From contig NZ_CANMCP010000013.1 of assembly GCF_947496385.1 (NCBI RefSeq), positions 1 through 52,698 of the forward strand: DNA of 52,698 nucleotides. Direction: 5' to 3'. Numbering within the stretch: the first letter of the stretch is position 1; every line of letters begins with the position of its first letter. The notes under the pieces are model-generated. The model ran no database searches and was not told the DNA's origin. It saw only the letters and a program-made list of their open reading frames with translations. The stretch comes from an uncultured Croceicoccus sp. (GTDB lineage: Bacteria > Pseudomonadota > Alphaproteobacteria > Sphingomonadales > Sphingomonadaceae). The position numbers and the translations under genes were made by a program. Shown in pieces: positions 27,161 through 35,442 of the stretch.

Positions 27161-27769
27161 TCAGCCAGCCGGTTCGGCATCCGCCAGAACGAACGCGACC
27201 GACGCCGGCGCGATGTAAGGCACGGGCACGCCATTCGCCATCCGCGGATTGTGGAAGCCCGCGCGAAGCTCCTCGCAAGCGACCGCGCCGATCCGGGCAC
27301 CTACTTCCGCATTGGTTTCGCATTGCGCAACATGGCCATCCGCGTCGACGAAAATCCGCGCCGCGACACGAAATGGCAGCGTCATGCCCGGCGGGCTTGC
27401 GGCGATTTCAAGAACCATATCGTCGGGAAAAGGCAGCGATTGGTGATGGGAACTCCCGTTCGGGCCAAGGTCGATGCTCAGCTTGAAGAGCCCATAGGAA
27501 CCTGTGCCGTCGGGACCACGAGCCGGTTTTGTCTTACTCCCGATGAGCGCCTTGCACAGCATTTCGCTCGCTTCCGGCGTTCCCCCGATCGACATCGATT
27601 CGCACTCGATCACCTTGCCTTTCGGGTCGGTTAACGCGATTGCTTGCGCCTGTGCGGTGGCCTGCCCATTTTCGTACGAAGCGGGTAATTTTGTGAGAAT
27701 GACTCTGGCCGTATTGGCGGTGATAACCGGCGGCGTCAGGGAAAGGATCAGCGTCAGCAAGGCACTCAT
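27161..27769 (-). CDS. Exported protein with TonB-C-like repeats
   Basis: A 202-residue protein with a signal peptide (SALLTLILSLTPPVITA). I start at ATG 27769 after CGGAGAA. Two similar halves can be seen: an N-terminal one around ALTDPKGKVIECESMSIGG and a C-terminal one around RIFVDADGHVAQCETNAEVG, each with a strand, a GxV turn and a conserved cysteine. This resembles the C-terminal domain of energy-transducing TonB proteins, but there is no membrane anchor or proline-rich spacer. It is probably a periplasmic TonB-C-like protein of unknown role. It is an isolated gene. Confidence 0.6.
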   Translation of the reverse strand: MSALLTLILSLTPPVITANTARVILTKLPASYENGQATAQAQAIALTDPKGKVIECESMSIGGTPEASEMLCKALIGSKTKPARGPDGTGSYGLFKLSIDLGPNGSSHHQSLPFPDDMVLEIAASPPGMTLPFRVAARIFVDADGHVAQCETNAEVGARIGAVACEELRAGFHNPRMANGVPVPYIAPASVAFVLADAEPAG

Positions 27770-27829
27770 GACATTCTCCGAATCGCCAGTCTGTGAAGCC
27801 TGCGAAAGTTCGCTTGCGCTATAGGACAG

Positions 27830-28160
27830 GTCCGGAACTGCAATGTCTTTTCGGCGCGGAGGCAGGGGCGGGATGCCGATGCAGGCCGAGCGCAATGGCG
27901 GCCGAGACGCGATGTGTCGGCGTTGCGGCATGATCGGCCGGCGATACGCTGGCGATATTGGCGCCACGTGAGCTCGGACGACCGGATCGCCTTGCCCTCG
28001 TGGCGACACGGCCCATAGAACTCGCTGGCCGCCTCAATAAAGGACGCGGGCATGCCACATCGAGCGATTGCAGGTACGACGCCCCGACTTGTTCGATAAT
28101 TCCTGCGCGGTGCACCGGCCGTTCGCTATCGCGCTCTAAGATCGTTACCCGATGAACTGC
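27830..28160 (-). pseudogene. Possible relic of a medium-chain sugar/alcohol dehydrogenase
   Basis: The minus strand reads VTILERDSERPVHRAGIIEQ and then VGASYL near 28080-28150. This resembles the cofactor-binding part of glucose-dehydrogenase-like medium-chain dehydrogenases (strand, charged residue, 'a..vGA.y'). Downstream frames drift and contain stops, and no complete domain remains. The identification is weak; it may instead be non-coding DNA. Confidence 0.28.
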
Positions 28161-28272
28161 ACGATCGCGTATGATTGCAGCGGAAAGTCATACCCATGCG
28201 CCCGCCGATTGCAGGGATTTCGAGTTCTCTCACGGGCGTCGTCCCCATCGGTGTCGGATCGCCTGTTCGGGT

Positions 28273-29745
28273 TTAATCCGATGCTTTGCGCAGCGGGGGC
28301 TTGTCCTGCCCGAAAATGTCGGATGGCAGGCGGGAAACGCTGAGCAGAGACAGCGCCACTGCCGCGGCGATCGCAAGACCCGCCGGACCCAGACCGGCAA
28401 GACGCGCGGCTGCCTCCTCGCCCGTCGCGGCAAAATACACCGCTCCGATGATGGCGATGCCCAAGGCACCGCCGATTTGCTGCGCCGTGCGCAAGGTCGC
28501 GCTGGCCGTCCCGGCATTGGCCCGATTGACCTCCGCCAGGACGATCGGGCCGAGCGGCCCCGACATCGTCCCCATGCCCACCCCCGCGAGCGCCAGGCAC
28601 GAAAGCAGGACAATGCCCCCGTCATCGCCGTTCATGATGGCTCGCGTTGCCAGAAATGTACCGACGATCATCGCGGCGCCTCCAAGCAGGGGCAGGGTTT
28701 TCCCGATACGGGGAAGCAGCCTGGGGACCAGCAAACCGATACCGACCATGACGCCGGCGCTGAACGGTATGTGGACGAGCGCGGTTTCGAATGGAGAGAG
28801 GCCAAGCCCCTGTTGCAGCGACACCGACAGGATGAGCAGAAAGCCGATGGACGCGCTGGCGAAGGAGAAGGCGGCGAGTACGCCCCAGCGGAACGTGCCT
28901 ATGTTGAACAAGGCCGGTTCGATAATCGCCGGCTCCCCCCTGCCCCTGCGCGCGCCTGCACGGAACCAGCCGCCAATGATCATGGCCACGCACACCGCGA
29001 AGAGGCCGAGAAGCCAGACAGACCAGCCCGTTTCCGCGCCGGTGATAAGTGCGTAGAGAAGCCCGCCGAAGCCGGATGCGAAGATCAGCGCGCCCGCCGG
29101 ATCGATCCGCAAGCTGGCGCTGGGATCACGCTTGGGCAACACGAACAGGCCCACCAGAATGGCGCCCAGGCCAATCGGAAGATTGATAAGGAAAATCAGC
29201 CGCCAGCCCAATCCGAACAGGTTCCATTCGATCAGGAGACCGCCGATGATGGGACCAAGGATCGCGGCAAGGCCCACGATCACGCCGAAATACGCCAGCT
29301 TCGTGACCCGCTCCAGCGGCGTGTAAAGCACCTGCACGACGGCCATCGTCTGGGGTGCCATCACGGCCCCTGCGGCGCCCTGCACCATGCGGGCGGCAAT
29401 CAGTTGCCCCGGCGTCTGCGCCAGACCGCAAAACAGCGATGCGAGGACGAAACCGGTCGTTCCGACGACGAAAACCCGCGAATAGCCGAACGCATCGCCA
29501 AGCCTTCCCCCCAGAAGCAGAAGCGACCCGAGCGTCAGGAGGTAGCCTGCAACGATCCACTGCATCGCGACAGGCGAGGCCATCAGGCCGTCCCGGATCG
29601 CCGGCAGGGCGGTGTTCACGATGGTCGAATCGCCGACCTCCATCACGAGCGCGGTCAGCACCGTCAGGAATGCGGCCGTCTTGCGCCGATCCGACATTTC
29701 CTCCGGCCCGACGCACATCGCGCTGGCATCTGTGAGTTCGGACAC
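28273..29745 (-). CDS. DHA2-family (14-TM) MFS transporter
   Basis: A 490-residue carrier of the EmrB/QacA type. Motifs are VMEVGDSTIVNTALPAI (TM1), LGGRLGDAFGYSRVFVVG (motif A), ARMVQGAAGAVMAPQTMAVV (motif B) and AAILGPIIGGLLIEW (motif C), followed by helices up to residue 480. I prefer GTG 29745 as start because GGAGGGG lies at ideal distance; an ATG at 29757 would leave no ribosome site. The shared operator at 29791-29808 sits between this gene and the divergent MFS gene. A decayed paralogue is at 310-910. In a catabolic context it could export toxic intermediates or import an aromatic acid. Confidence 0.88.
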   Translation of the reverse strand: MSELTDASAMCVGPEEMSDRRKTAAFLTVLTALVMEVGDSTIVNTALPAIRDGLMASPVAMQWIVAGYLLTLGSLLLLGGRLGDAFGYSRVFVVGTTGFVLASLFCGLAQTPGQLIAARMVQGAAGAVMAPQTMAVVQVLYTPLERVTKLAYFGVIVGLAAILGPIIGGLLIEWNLFGLGWRLIFLINLPIGLGAILVGLFVLPKRDPSASLRIDPAGALIFASGFGGLLYALITGAETGWSVWLLGLFAVCVAMIIGGWFRAGARRGRGEPAIIEPALFNIGTFRWGVLAAFSFASASIGFLLILSVSLQQGLGLSPFETALVHIPFSAGVMVGIGLLVPRLLPRIGKTLPLLGGAAMIVGTFLATRAIMNGDDGGIVLLSCLALAGVGMGTMSGPLGPIVLAEVNRANAGTASATLRTAQQIGGALGIAIIGAVYFAATGEEAAARLAGLGPAGLAIAAAVALSLLSVSRLPSDIFGQDKPPLRKASD

Positions 29746-29790
29746 GCGCCCCTCCATGAGAGGGCATCGCCATGACCTCGACAGCTTAAA

Positions 29791-29808
29791 TTAAAATCAT
29801 GCTTCTAT
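29791..29808. promoter_or_regulatory. Operator site 6, between divergent MFS genes
   Basis: TTAAAA-tcatgc-TTCTAT matches 10 of 12 arm positions. It lies 46 bp upstream of the DHA2 start and 84 bp upstream of the plus-strand MFS start, and could control both. Confidence 0.6.
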
Positions 29809-29891
29809 TACCGCGAAATGATGCTAAACGTCAATCTCCGTCATCCGGACCCGGCATAAGTCAGGGCCACAGTGGCCAAGGGAGAGGTTAT

Positions 29892-31148
29892 TTGGTTTCA
29901 AGCACCGTTCAGCAGCGCCAGCCCGGTATTCCGCAAGGAATAATCGTCATTCTTGCAGGTTTTCTGCCGATCCTCGCCATTGTGTCGATGTTTCCGGCCG
30001 TCGGGGCCATGATTGGCCATTTCGCGCCGATCGATCCCGATGCCGCCACCAAAGTGCCGTCGATGGTCACCGCTCCGGGCCTCGCGATCGCCGTGACGGC
30101 TCTCTTCATGGGCCTGCTCGTCGACCGGTACGGCCGGCGCAAGCTCGTTCTGGTATCGACGTTTTCCTATGGATTCATCGGTGTCATCCCGTTTTTCCTC
30201 GAAGATCTCGACTGGATCTATGCCTCGCGACTGCTGCTGGGCTTTAGCGAGGCCGCAATCCTCACCACGGTCAATACGCTGATCGCCGACTATTGGGCCG
30301 AAGAGGGTCGGCGCCGCTGGCTCACGCTCCAGGGCATGATCGGGCCCGCATTTTCCTCCATCATGATCTTCTTTGCCGGGACGCTCACGGCCTGGCGCTG
30401 GAACGGTATCTTCCTGCTGTACCTGCTCGCCATTCCCATCGCGATCGCGATGTGGCGCTACATGTACGAGCCGGAAAGCGATGCAACGGTCCGCCGCAAC
30501 CTTGGCATGGACGAAACCGGTGAAGGCACTGCGTTCCCCTGGAAAACGATGTTCGAGATTGCGATCCTGACGCTGTTCAGCTCGGCGATCTACTACGTTT
30601 TCATCGTCAATGGCTCTGTCGTGTGGGAAGAACTCGGCGTTACCGATCCCGAGAGCATTGGCCAGATCACAGCGCTTCCGACCCTGTTCATCCTGGTAGG
30701 TGCCGGCCTGTTCTGGCTGCTGGGACGCAAGGGTTTCAGCTTCCGCGTCCAGGTCGCCACGTTCCTGACCCTGCTCGGCGCTGGGCTCGCCTTGATGGGT
30801 TACACCTCCAACTGGCAGGGCATGGTTGCCGGTATGGCGCTGCAGCAAACGGGCGCTGGCATGTCCATCCTGACGCTCATCGCCTGGGCACAGAGCCGCC
30901 TGCCCTTTGCCCATCGCGGACGCGGAATGGGCATCTGGACCGCGACCTTCTTCTTCGGGCAGTTCTCGTCGCCGCTGGCCGTGAGCGCTCTTCGCGGCCA
31001 ACTTGGGTCCATGCAGGCTGCGTTCGCGGCGATGGGGCTCGTGGCGATCGCCGGGGCTGTCATCTTCTTCTTCGCACTGGGCCGCACGCGCGCCGAGGAT
31101 GAAGAACAGCTGGTCGGCGCCGTGGCGAAAGAGGGACCGGTGCCCTGA
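29892..31148 (+). CDS. MFS transporter, UUG start
   Basis: A 418-residue 12-helix major facilitator. Visible motifs are GLLVDRYGRRKLVLVSTF (motif A, cytoplasmic loop 2-3), ASRLLLGFSEAAILTTVNTL (TM4) and RGRGMGIWTATFFFGQFSSP (loop 8-9 and TM10). The start is TTG at 29892: GGAGAGG (29881-29887) lies four bases upstream, and no ATG or GTG has a ribosome site. Upstream in-frame codons to 29799 overlap the operator. A strong intrinsic terminator (31180-31210) ends the unit. Substrate unknown; shared control with the glycoside genes suggests a sugar, acid or aglycone. Confidence 0.85.
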   Translation: MVSSTVQQRQPGIPQGIIVILAGFLPILAIVSMFPAVGAMIGHFAPIDPDAATKVPSMVTAPGLAIAVTALFMGLLVDRYGRRKLVLVSTFSYGFIGVIPFFLEDLDWIYASRLLLGFSEAAILTTVNTLIADYWAEEGRRRWLTLQGMIGPAFSSIMIFFAGTLTAWRWNGIFLLYLLAIPIAIAMWRYMYEPESDATVRRNLGMDETGEGTAFPWKTMFEIAILTLFSSAIYYVFIVNGSVVWEELGVTDPESIGQITALPTLFILVGAGLFWLLGRKGFSFRVQVATFLTLLGAGLALMGYTSNWQGMVAGMALQQTGAGMSILTLIAWAQSRLPFAHRGRGMGIWTATFFFGQFSSPLAVSALRGQLGSMQAAFAAMGLVAIAGAVIFFFALGRTRAEDEEQLVGAVAKEGPVP

Positions 31149-31179
31149 ATCCAGACGATTCAAGTCCGGGAATGCAATG

Positions 31180-31210
31180 GAGGCGCCGGGTCCAACCCGG
31201 CGCCTCTTTT
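31180..31210 (+). terminator. Intrinsic terminator of the MFS gene
   Basis: A perfect 11-bp GC stem (31180-31190 with 31196-31206), a 5-nt loop and TTTT immediately after, 32 bp past the stop codon. This is the clearest rho-independent terminator in the window. Confidence 0.88.
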
Positions 31211-31214
31211 CTAT

Positions 31215-32190
31215 CGGGACACCAAATCGCACGCGAACGCAGACGCCCCACCGTGCGATCGACGGCATGGGCCGTAAACGCCATGCGGGTTGGCGAAGAG
31301 TTCTGTCGGTCGGACGAACTCCTCTGCGCGCCAACGGTCGCGACGCATTGGTGATGCCGTGGGCCTTGCGGGATCATGGCCCATTCGCGCGGCACCGCTT
31401 AATGGGACTGCGGTGCCACCCGACTTAGGCTGATCAAAGCCCATCCGCATTTTCCGCCTGTAAGGTACGACGATTGGGAATGATCCTCGATTCGGATCAC
31501 GAGCACGTCGCCTGCTTTCGTCAGGCCGTTCGGCATCGCCGCGCTTGTTTCATAGGAATATTCCCTCGCCCAGTGCGAGCACCCCATGCATCGCGTACGG
31601 CCATCTTGCGGCTGTATCGGGTTACGCTCCGCTGCATCAAACGGCTAGGCAAAGGAAACGGTCCATCGCGCAATTGCGCCGGCTCCAGTGGCCACTGGCC
31701 AATCCAATGAACGTTTCGCCCCTCGCATACAAAGCCAGGATTTCGTCGTAGCGAATGGGGCCGCTCATGCCATGGCCGTGACGCTTTTTCGCACCGCGAT
31801 CGTGATCGGGCCAACGATAGCTCTGATGTCCCGAGTTCAGCGAACGTCCACCGAGCCTGGAGCAGCCGTTCCGGTCGAGATCGGCACCCGCCCCCTCGCC
31901 GCACAGGTCTCAGCGTCGTTGATGCAATTCCTCCACGCATGCACCGTGAAATGGTGTTTGCGCATCCCGACCTGGTATTCGCTCGCCTACAGCCCCGCAT
32001 TCCCGACACCACCGAACGTCACGCCGCAAGATGCTCTCATCTCCGGTTCCTACCCAGTTGGCGAAGAATACCCGTCCCCGCTCCCGCTCCCGCTCCCGCT
32101 TCAGCAGCAGCACCTTCAGACGGTCCGGAGGTCGTTGGGGATAGGAAAGTTTGCTGCCAACATCGGCATGTCGGGCGAACGCGGGATAAG
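31215..32190 (-). pseudogene. Decayed GMC oxidoreductase (copy of 975-2669)
   Basis: Minus-strand blocks in changing frames match the intact GMC protein. These include LKVLLLK (intact LKVLMLE), EPEMRASCGVTFGGVGNA (ETEMKTPWEMPFRGSGDA), GHQSYRWPDHDRGAKKRHGH (GRQSYRWSDYDFGANKRDGN), AMPNGLTKAGDVL (AMPNGLANSSGVL), ARMGHDPA (ARMGWDPA) and DRQNSSPTRMAFTAHAVDRT (ACQNPSLTYMALTARAADHA). Several stops and frameshifts intervene, and about 150 residues between the MPNG block and ARMG are deleted. A CCCGCT microsatellite has expanded near the N terminus. Its partner subunit gene is not found nearby. Confidence 0.88.
32077..32100. repeat. CCCGCT x4 microsatellite in the GMC relic
   Basis: Four exact tandem copies of the hexamer CCCGCT. 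The intact GMC gene has no such repeat at the corresponding place (after LKVLMLERG), so the array probably arose after the gene died. Confidence 0.8.
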
Positions 32191-32560
32191 CCGTTTTACG
32201 GTACTCGATGGTGACGCGCGCGCGTCAGCCAAGGCCCGCGGTCGCCAGCGAGCCTCGCGGCAATGTCATTAGCGGAGCCGTCCCACGGATACCAGGCCGC
32301 GACATGCGCTGCTGCTACGTCCTCCCCACAGGGATCGTAGGCGTGGCGGACGCCGGTGATTACCAACCTACCTTAATTGGTCCGACAGAGCCGGAACATC
32401 ACGGTCAGTTGTTCTTTCGCAATAAGCAGGCCTTGCTGAGTATTGATCTCTCTACCCAATTGTCCGAAGTTTCGCCGACGACTAGGAAAACGACGTCGGC
32501 TTCCGGAGCAACGTCCTCGCCGTCCCGCAAACTTAATCCGCACTGCCGGGCTAGCGATTG
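32190..32560 (-). pseudogene. Decayed fragment of a GH3 beta-glucosidase
   Basis: Two minus-strand blocks match the C-terminal half of the intact GH3 enzyme at 5674-8061. EADVVFLVVGETSDNWVE (32440-32520) corresponds to RADTVFLFVGETSDSSVE. HAYDPCGEDVAAAHVAAWYP (32260-32350) corresponds to HAYDASWEDGAAAHLAVWYP. A stop codon and frameshift separate them. The catalytic TIM-barrel part is completely absent, so only about 100 of 795 residues remain. Confidence 0.85.
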
Positions 32561-32639
32561 CCGTAGCAAATGCCTCACACGCGAACCGTTTAGTAAAGAA
32601 ATTCGACGCCGCTTTCTGCAGCCTGTCCACTCGTGAGCG

Positions 32640-33750
32640 AAAATGCTGCAAATTCTGCAGAGTTGCCACACTTCGATCACGGTGCAGCGGTATTCAGATC
32701 ATCTTGCTGTCGATCATGGCATCGCACTCCTCCATGCAGTATTGAGGGCGGGAACTTCGCGATCGCAGAGCAGGCGGGCCGGCATCACCTGCTGCCGACG
32801 GACCTGTTCGACGCTGTCGGGGGCCTCGGCGTGCTTGATTCAGCGATGGCCTTCATATTGTGAGTAGATGGAACCGTAGTAGCACCTATTATGCGCACCT
32901 CTACGATCTCGTGATAAGTGGGCGAAGGCTCCCCCTAGTCCTCTGTCAAAAGGTGCAGCTTGCCGCGGATGTTGTAGATGCGGTGCATGTAATCGAGAAT
33001 GCACTTCGGCTCGAAAGCGGCGTTGCGATGCGCCGTTTCGGCCATCTGGATCGCAAGTCGGACCTGCCCATCTGATGCACGTCGAGCATGATGTTCTCCG
33101 CCAAACACATGATCTGGGTTAAGACTTCACGATGGAATCGGCGACAGGCACGGGCACGGCCATGCGCGCCCCCCCTCGCTGTGCCGGCGGAAAGGCGCGC
33201 AGGAACATGCCCCTGTCGGGCAAGAAGCCTAGCGCGTCGCAGCCGCCTTTCTTATAGGTTTCGACGTGGCGGATGATCCATGGATGGGCGAAGTACAAGG
33301 GGCTTGCACGTCGACCAGGATCTTGATGGCCCTCTCCTCCGCATGGGGCGTCGGGCGAAACAGAGCAGAGCGCGCGAATAGATTTGATCTCCAAACCGGC
33401 GCCAAAATTGCTGCGACTCTTCCCGCTGGCGACCTGTTCATCGAACGGCATGATCTGCCTGTTCACACGCTTGGAATCGCGCATGAAATCGCGGCTGAGG
33501 GGTACGCAATCGTACGTCCTGATCAGCCGATGCCAGTTTTCGATAGCGGCATCTTCCACGCCGACTTCAGCCCCAGAGTACCTGCTGGCCGAGGATATCG
33601 AGGCAGTTCGCGCCGAACTCGGCCGATGTCCGGATGCAATCTTCCAGGCTCGTCTTACCCTTAAAGGTCTCGTTCCGATGTCAATAGAGGCTCACGCGCC
33701 GCGTGAGAGCCATCGTCATCCTCCGCGCTTCGCTGGCAAATCGCCGGCCT
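32640..33750 (-). pseudogene. Decayed sugar phosphate isomerase/epimerase
   Basis: The minus strand in shifting frames reads TSLEDCIRTSAEFGANCLDI then LGQQV (N terminus), FYxxHPWIIRH-type YFAHPWIIRHVETYKKGG, LGFLPDRGMFLRAFPP, ILDYMHRIYNIRGKLHLLTED and finally DSVEQVRRQQVMPARLL. These are typical blocks of a TIM-barrel isomerase subfamily different from the three intact or partly similar ones in the window (the 'HPWIIR ... SVEQVRRQQ' type). Stops and at least three frameshifts make it non-functional. It reads away from operator 7 and heads the dead minus-strand operon. Confidence 0.82.
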
Positions 33751-33797
33751 TTTTTCATGAAATGCGTCAACGCCGCTTGCGTTGCCCTTCATTATAA

Positions 33798-33815
33798 TCA
33801 AAACTATAATTCTAT
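33798..33815. promoter_or_regulatory. Operator site 7 (degenerate), DoxX-like / dead isomerase promoter
   Basis: TCAAAA-ctataa-TTCTAT keeps the right arm but only four of six bases of the left arm. It is 58 bp upstream of the DoxX-like gene and faces the isomerase relic on the other side. Confidence 0.4.
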
Positions 33816-33872
33816 AACAATCTGCGCGAGGCCAAGTCTACTTGTGCCGCGACGCGGGAAAGAGGGGTGGAT

Positions 33873-34292
33873 ATGCAAGAGCGAAGCAGAAAAACGAACT
33901 GGAAATCCGTCACGACTTGGGTGACTCTTGCCGCGCTGGTGATACCGATCGGCGGGTTTTCCATTTTTGTCGGATGGAACAAGGCGAATGCCCCGATCGA
34001 GATACTTGCGGAGCATTCTGCCTGGACTTATCATCTTCCGGTCTGGCTGGGTCGGACGGTTGGCTGGTTGGAACTCGTGGCCGCCGCGGTCCTGTTCGCT
34101 GGCTTGCTCATTCCGAAATTCGCGCGGCCGGGCATGTTTGCCGCCATCTGGATCACGCTCAATCACATCGTTGCCGCCATCGTCCATATCATCTTCGCGG
34201 AGTGGCATACGCTCACGCAAAGCGCCATCGTGACCACCTTGTGCGTGATTATGGTCCTGCTGTTTGCACAACGCGTGCGCAGAACCATTTGA
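33873..34292 (+). CDS. DoxX-like small membrane protein
   Basis: A 139-residue protein with four predicted transmembrane helices (about residues 15-33, 60-80, 85-108 and 112-132). The pattern, with RTVGWLELVAAAVLFAGL in helix 2 and ITLNHIVAAIVHIIF in helix 3, fits the DoxX/DoxX-like family. Members are found with thiosulfate oxidation or redox stress systems, but most have no known job. I choose ATG 33873 after AGAGGGG, rather than GTG 33867. The operator-like site lies 58 bp upstream. Confidence 0.65.
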   Translation: MQERSRKTNWKSVTTWVTLAALVIPIGGFSIFVGWNKANAPIEILAEHSAWTYHLPVWLGRTVGWLELVAAAVLFAGLLIPKFARPGMFAAIWITLNHIVAAIVHIIFAEWHTLTQSAIVTTLCVIMVLLFAQRVRRTI

Positions 34293-34402
34293 GCAAACGC
34301 AAACCCGAAGCAATTGTCGCACTACCTGGTCTTACTGCAACAAGCCTGGCTGCACGGATATCGGCCAGGTCGAACGCCGAGACTATCGGTTCCCGGCAAA
34401 AG

Positions 34403-34430
34403 GAAGGGGGTGTCGCGACACGCCCCCTTC
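34403..34430 (-). terminator. Intrinsic terminator of the sulfatase-to-ThuA operon
   Basis: GAAGGGGG pairs with CCCCCTTC around a short loop, 13 bp past the ThuA stop on the minus strand, followed by a CCTTTTG run. It probably also limits plus-strand read-through from the DoxX-like gene. Confidence 0.65.
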
Positions 34431-34443
34431 TCGCCCGAAGCCG

Positions 34444-35442
34444 TCAATCTTCCGTCTGGTATTCTTCCGGAATGTCGTAGGCAGCCGCTTTGTCGTAGGG
34501 CGGGATCGTAACCTCGCCGGTGGCCGCCCATTCGGTACCGCGGACAATGAGCGTCCTCACCCCGTCGAACATCAACGTATCCGGACCGTGGCCGAGCGTG
34601 ATGGAAAATACGCGGCCCTTGCCATAATCCTGAACCCAGACCAGCGGGTTCGCCGCATTCATGCCATCCATCTTCGCGACGTTATCTGCCGAATAGGCTT
34701 CGTAATCGTATTTCGGGCCGGCCAATTCCGGTACGTAATTCTTCATATCGTCGAAACCGGTCGCCAGAACCGTGACGTTCGCGTCCGGCGCGAAACTCAT
34801 GTTCGTGTACATGTCCTCCATGAAGGACCAGACATAGCGCCGTACGCCGCGCGTTATCGGGTGGTCGGCATCGGTCATCCGAACGCGAAAGCCGTCGGGC
34901 GGCGACCGTCGGCTCTGCCCCGGTACCATCGTGGCACCCAGCAAACGCTTGTACTCCGGAATGTCGAAACCCCAGGTGAAACTGGAATGGAAGGCGACGA
35001 GGCCGCCGCCCTGGTCGACGTAATCGTAAAGCGCCTGAAAAGCCTCGGGTGACCAGAGCTTCTGCTCCGCATCGGCGTAATTCCAGCGACTGGCATAGTT
35101 CAGGAAGACGACATCGTACTTCTGCAGCATTTCCAACGTGCCGAATTCGAAATCCTCGACCACCCGGACATCGAACCGGCCCGTGTCCTTCAAATGCGTG
35201 CGAAGGCGGTTGTTCACCCCTGTCCAGTCATGCTCGTACGTGTTCTCCCCCGATATGATCAGCACCTTGAGCAATTCGTCCTGCGGGGTGACCGGGGTGA
35301 CCACGCGCTGGACGGTTTCGGGGGGTGCGTAGGGGACCGCTTCGACCGTGGTGGGTATGTCGGCGACCGGCACCTGCTGCGCCGCGGCAGGACACGCGAT
35401 GGCGACGCTCGCCGCGATCGAGGCGAAAATAGCTGCTTTCAT
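34444..35442 (-). CDS. Exported ThuA-like domain protein
   Basis: A 332-residue protein with a signal peptide (IFASIAASVAIACPAAAQ). The ThuA fold, related to class I glutamine amidotransferases, covers about residues 55-310: VLIISGENTYEHDW, YDVVFLNYASRW, GGGLVAFHSSFTWGF, ITRGVRRYVWSFMEDMYTN, and GKGRVFSITLGHG. ThuA proteins take part in trehalose and glycoside use; in known systems they work with Gfo/Idh oxidoreductases on 3-keto sugars. Its ATG overlaps the stop of the GPH transporter gene (ATGA at 35439-35442), so it is the last gene of a coupled operon. Confidence 0.82.
   Translation of the reverse strand: MKAAIFASIAASVAIACPAAAQQVPVADIPTTVEAVPYAPPETVQRVVTPVTPQDELLKVLIISGENTYEHDWTGVNNRLRTHLKDTGRFDVRVVEDFEFGTLEMLQKYDVVFLNYASRWNYADAEQKLWSPEAFQALYDYVDQGGGLVAFHSSFTWGFDIPEYKRLLGATMVPGQSRRSPPDGFRVRMTDADHPITRGVRRYVWSFMEDMYTNMSFAPDANVTVLATGFDDMKNYVPELAGPKYDYEAYSADNVAKMDGMNAANPLVWVQDYGKGRVFSITLGHGPDTLMFDGVRTLIVRGTEWAATGEVTIPPYDKAAAYDIPEEYQTED

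Noticed and set aside
32077-32100. CCCGCT repeat considered as a phase-variation tract
   Set aside because: It lies in a gene already destroyed by many other mutations and the hexamer unit would not shift the frame.
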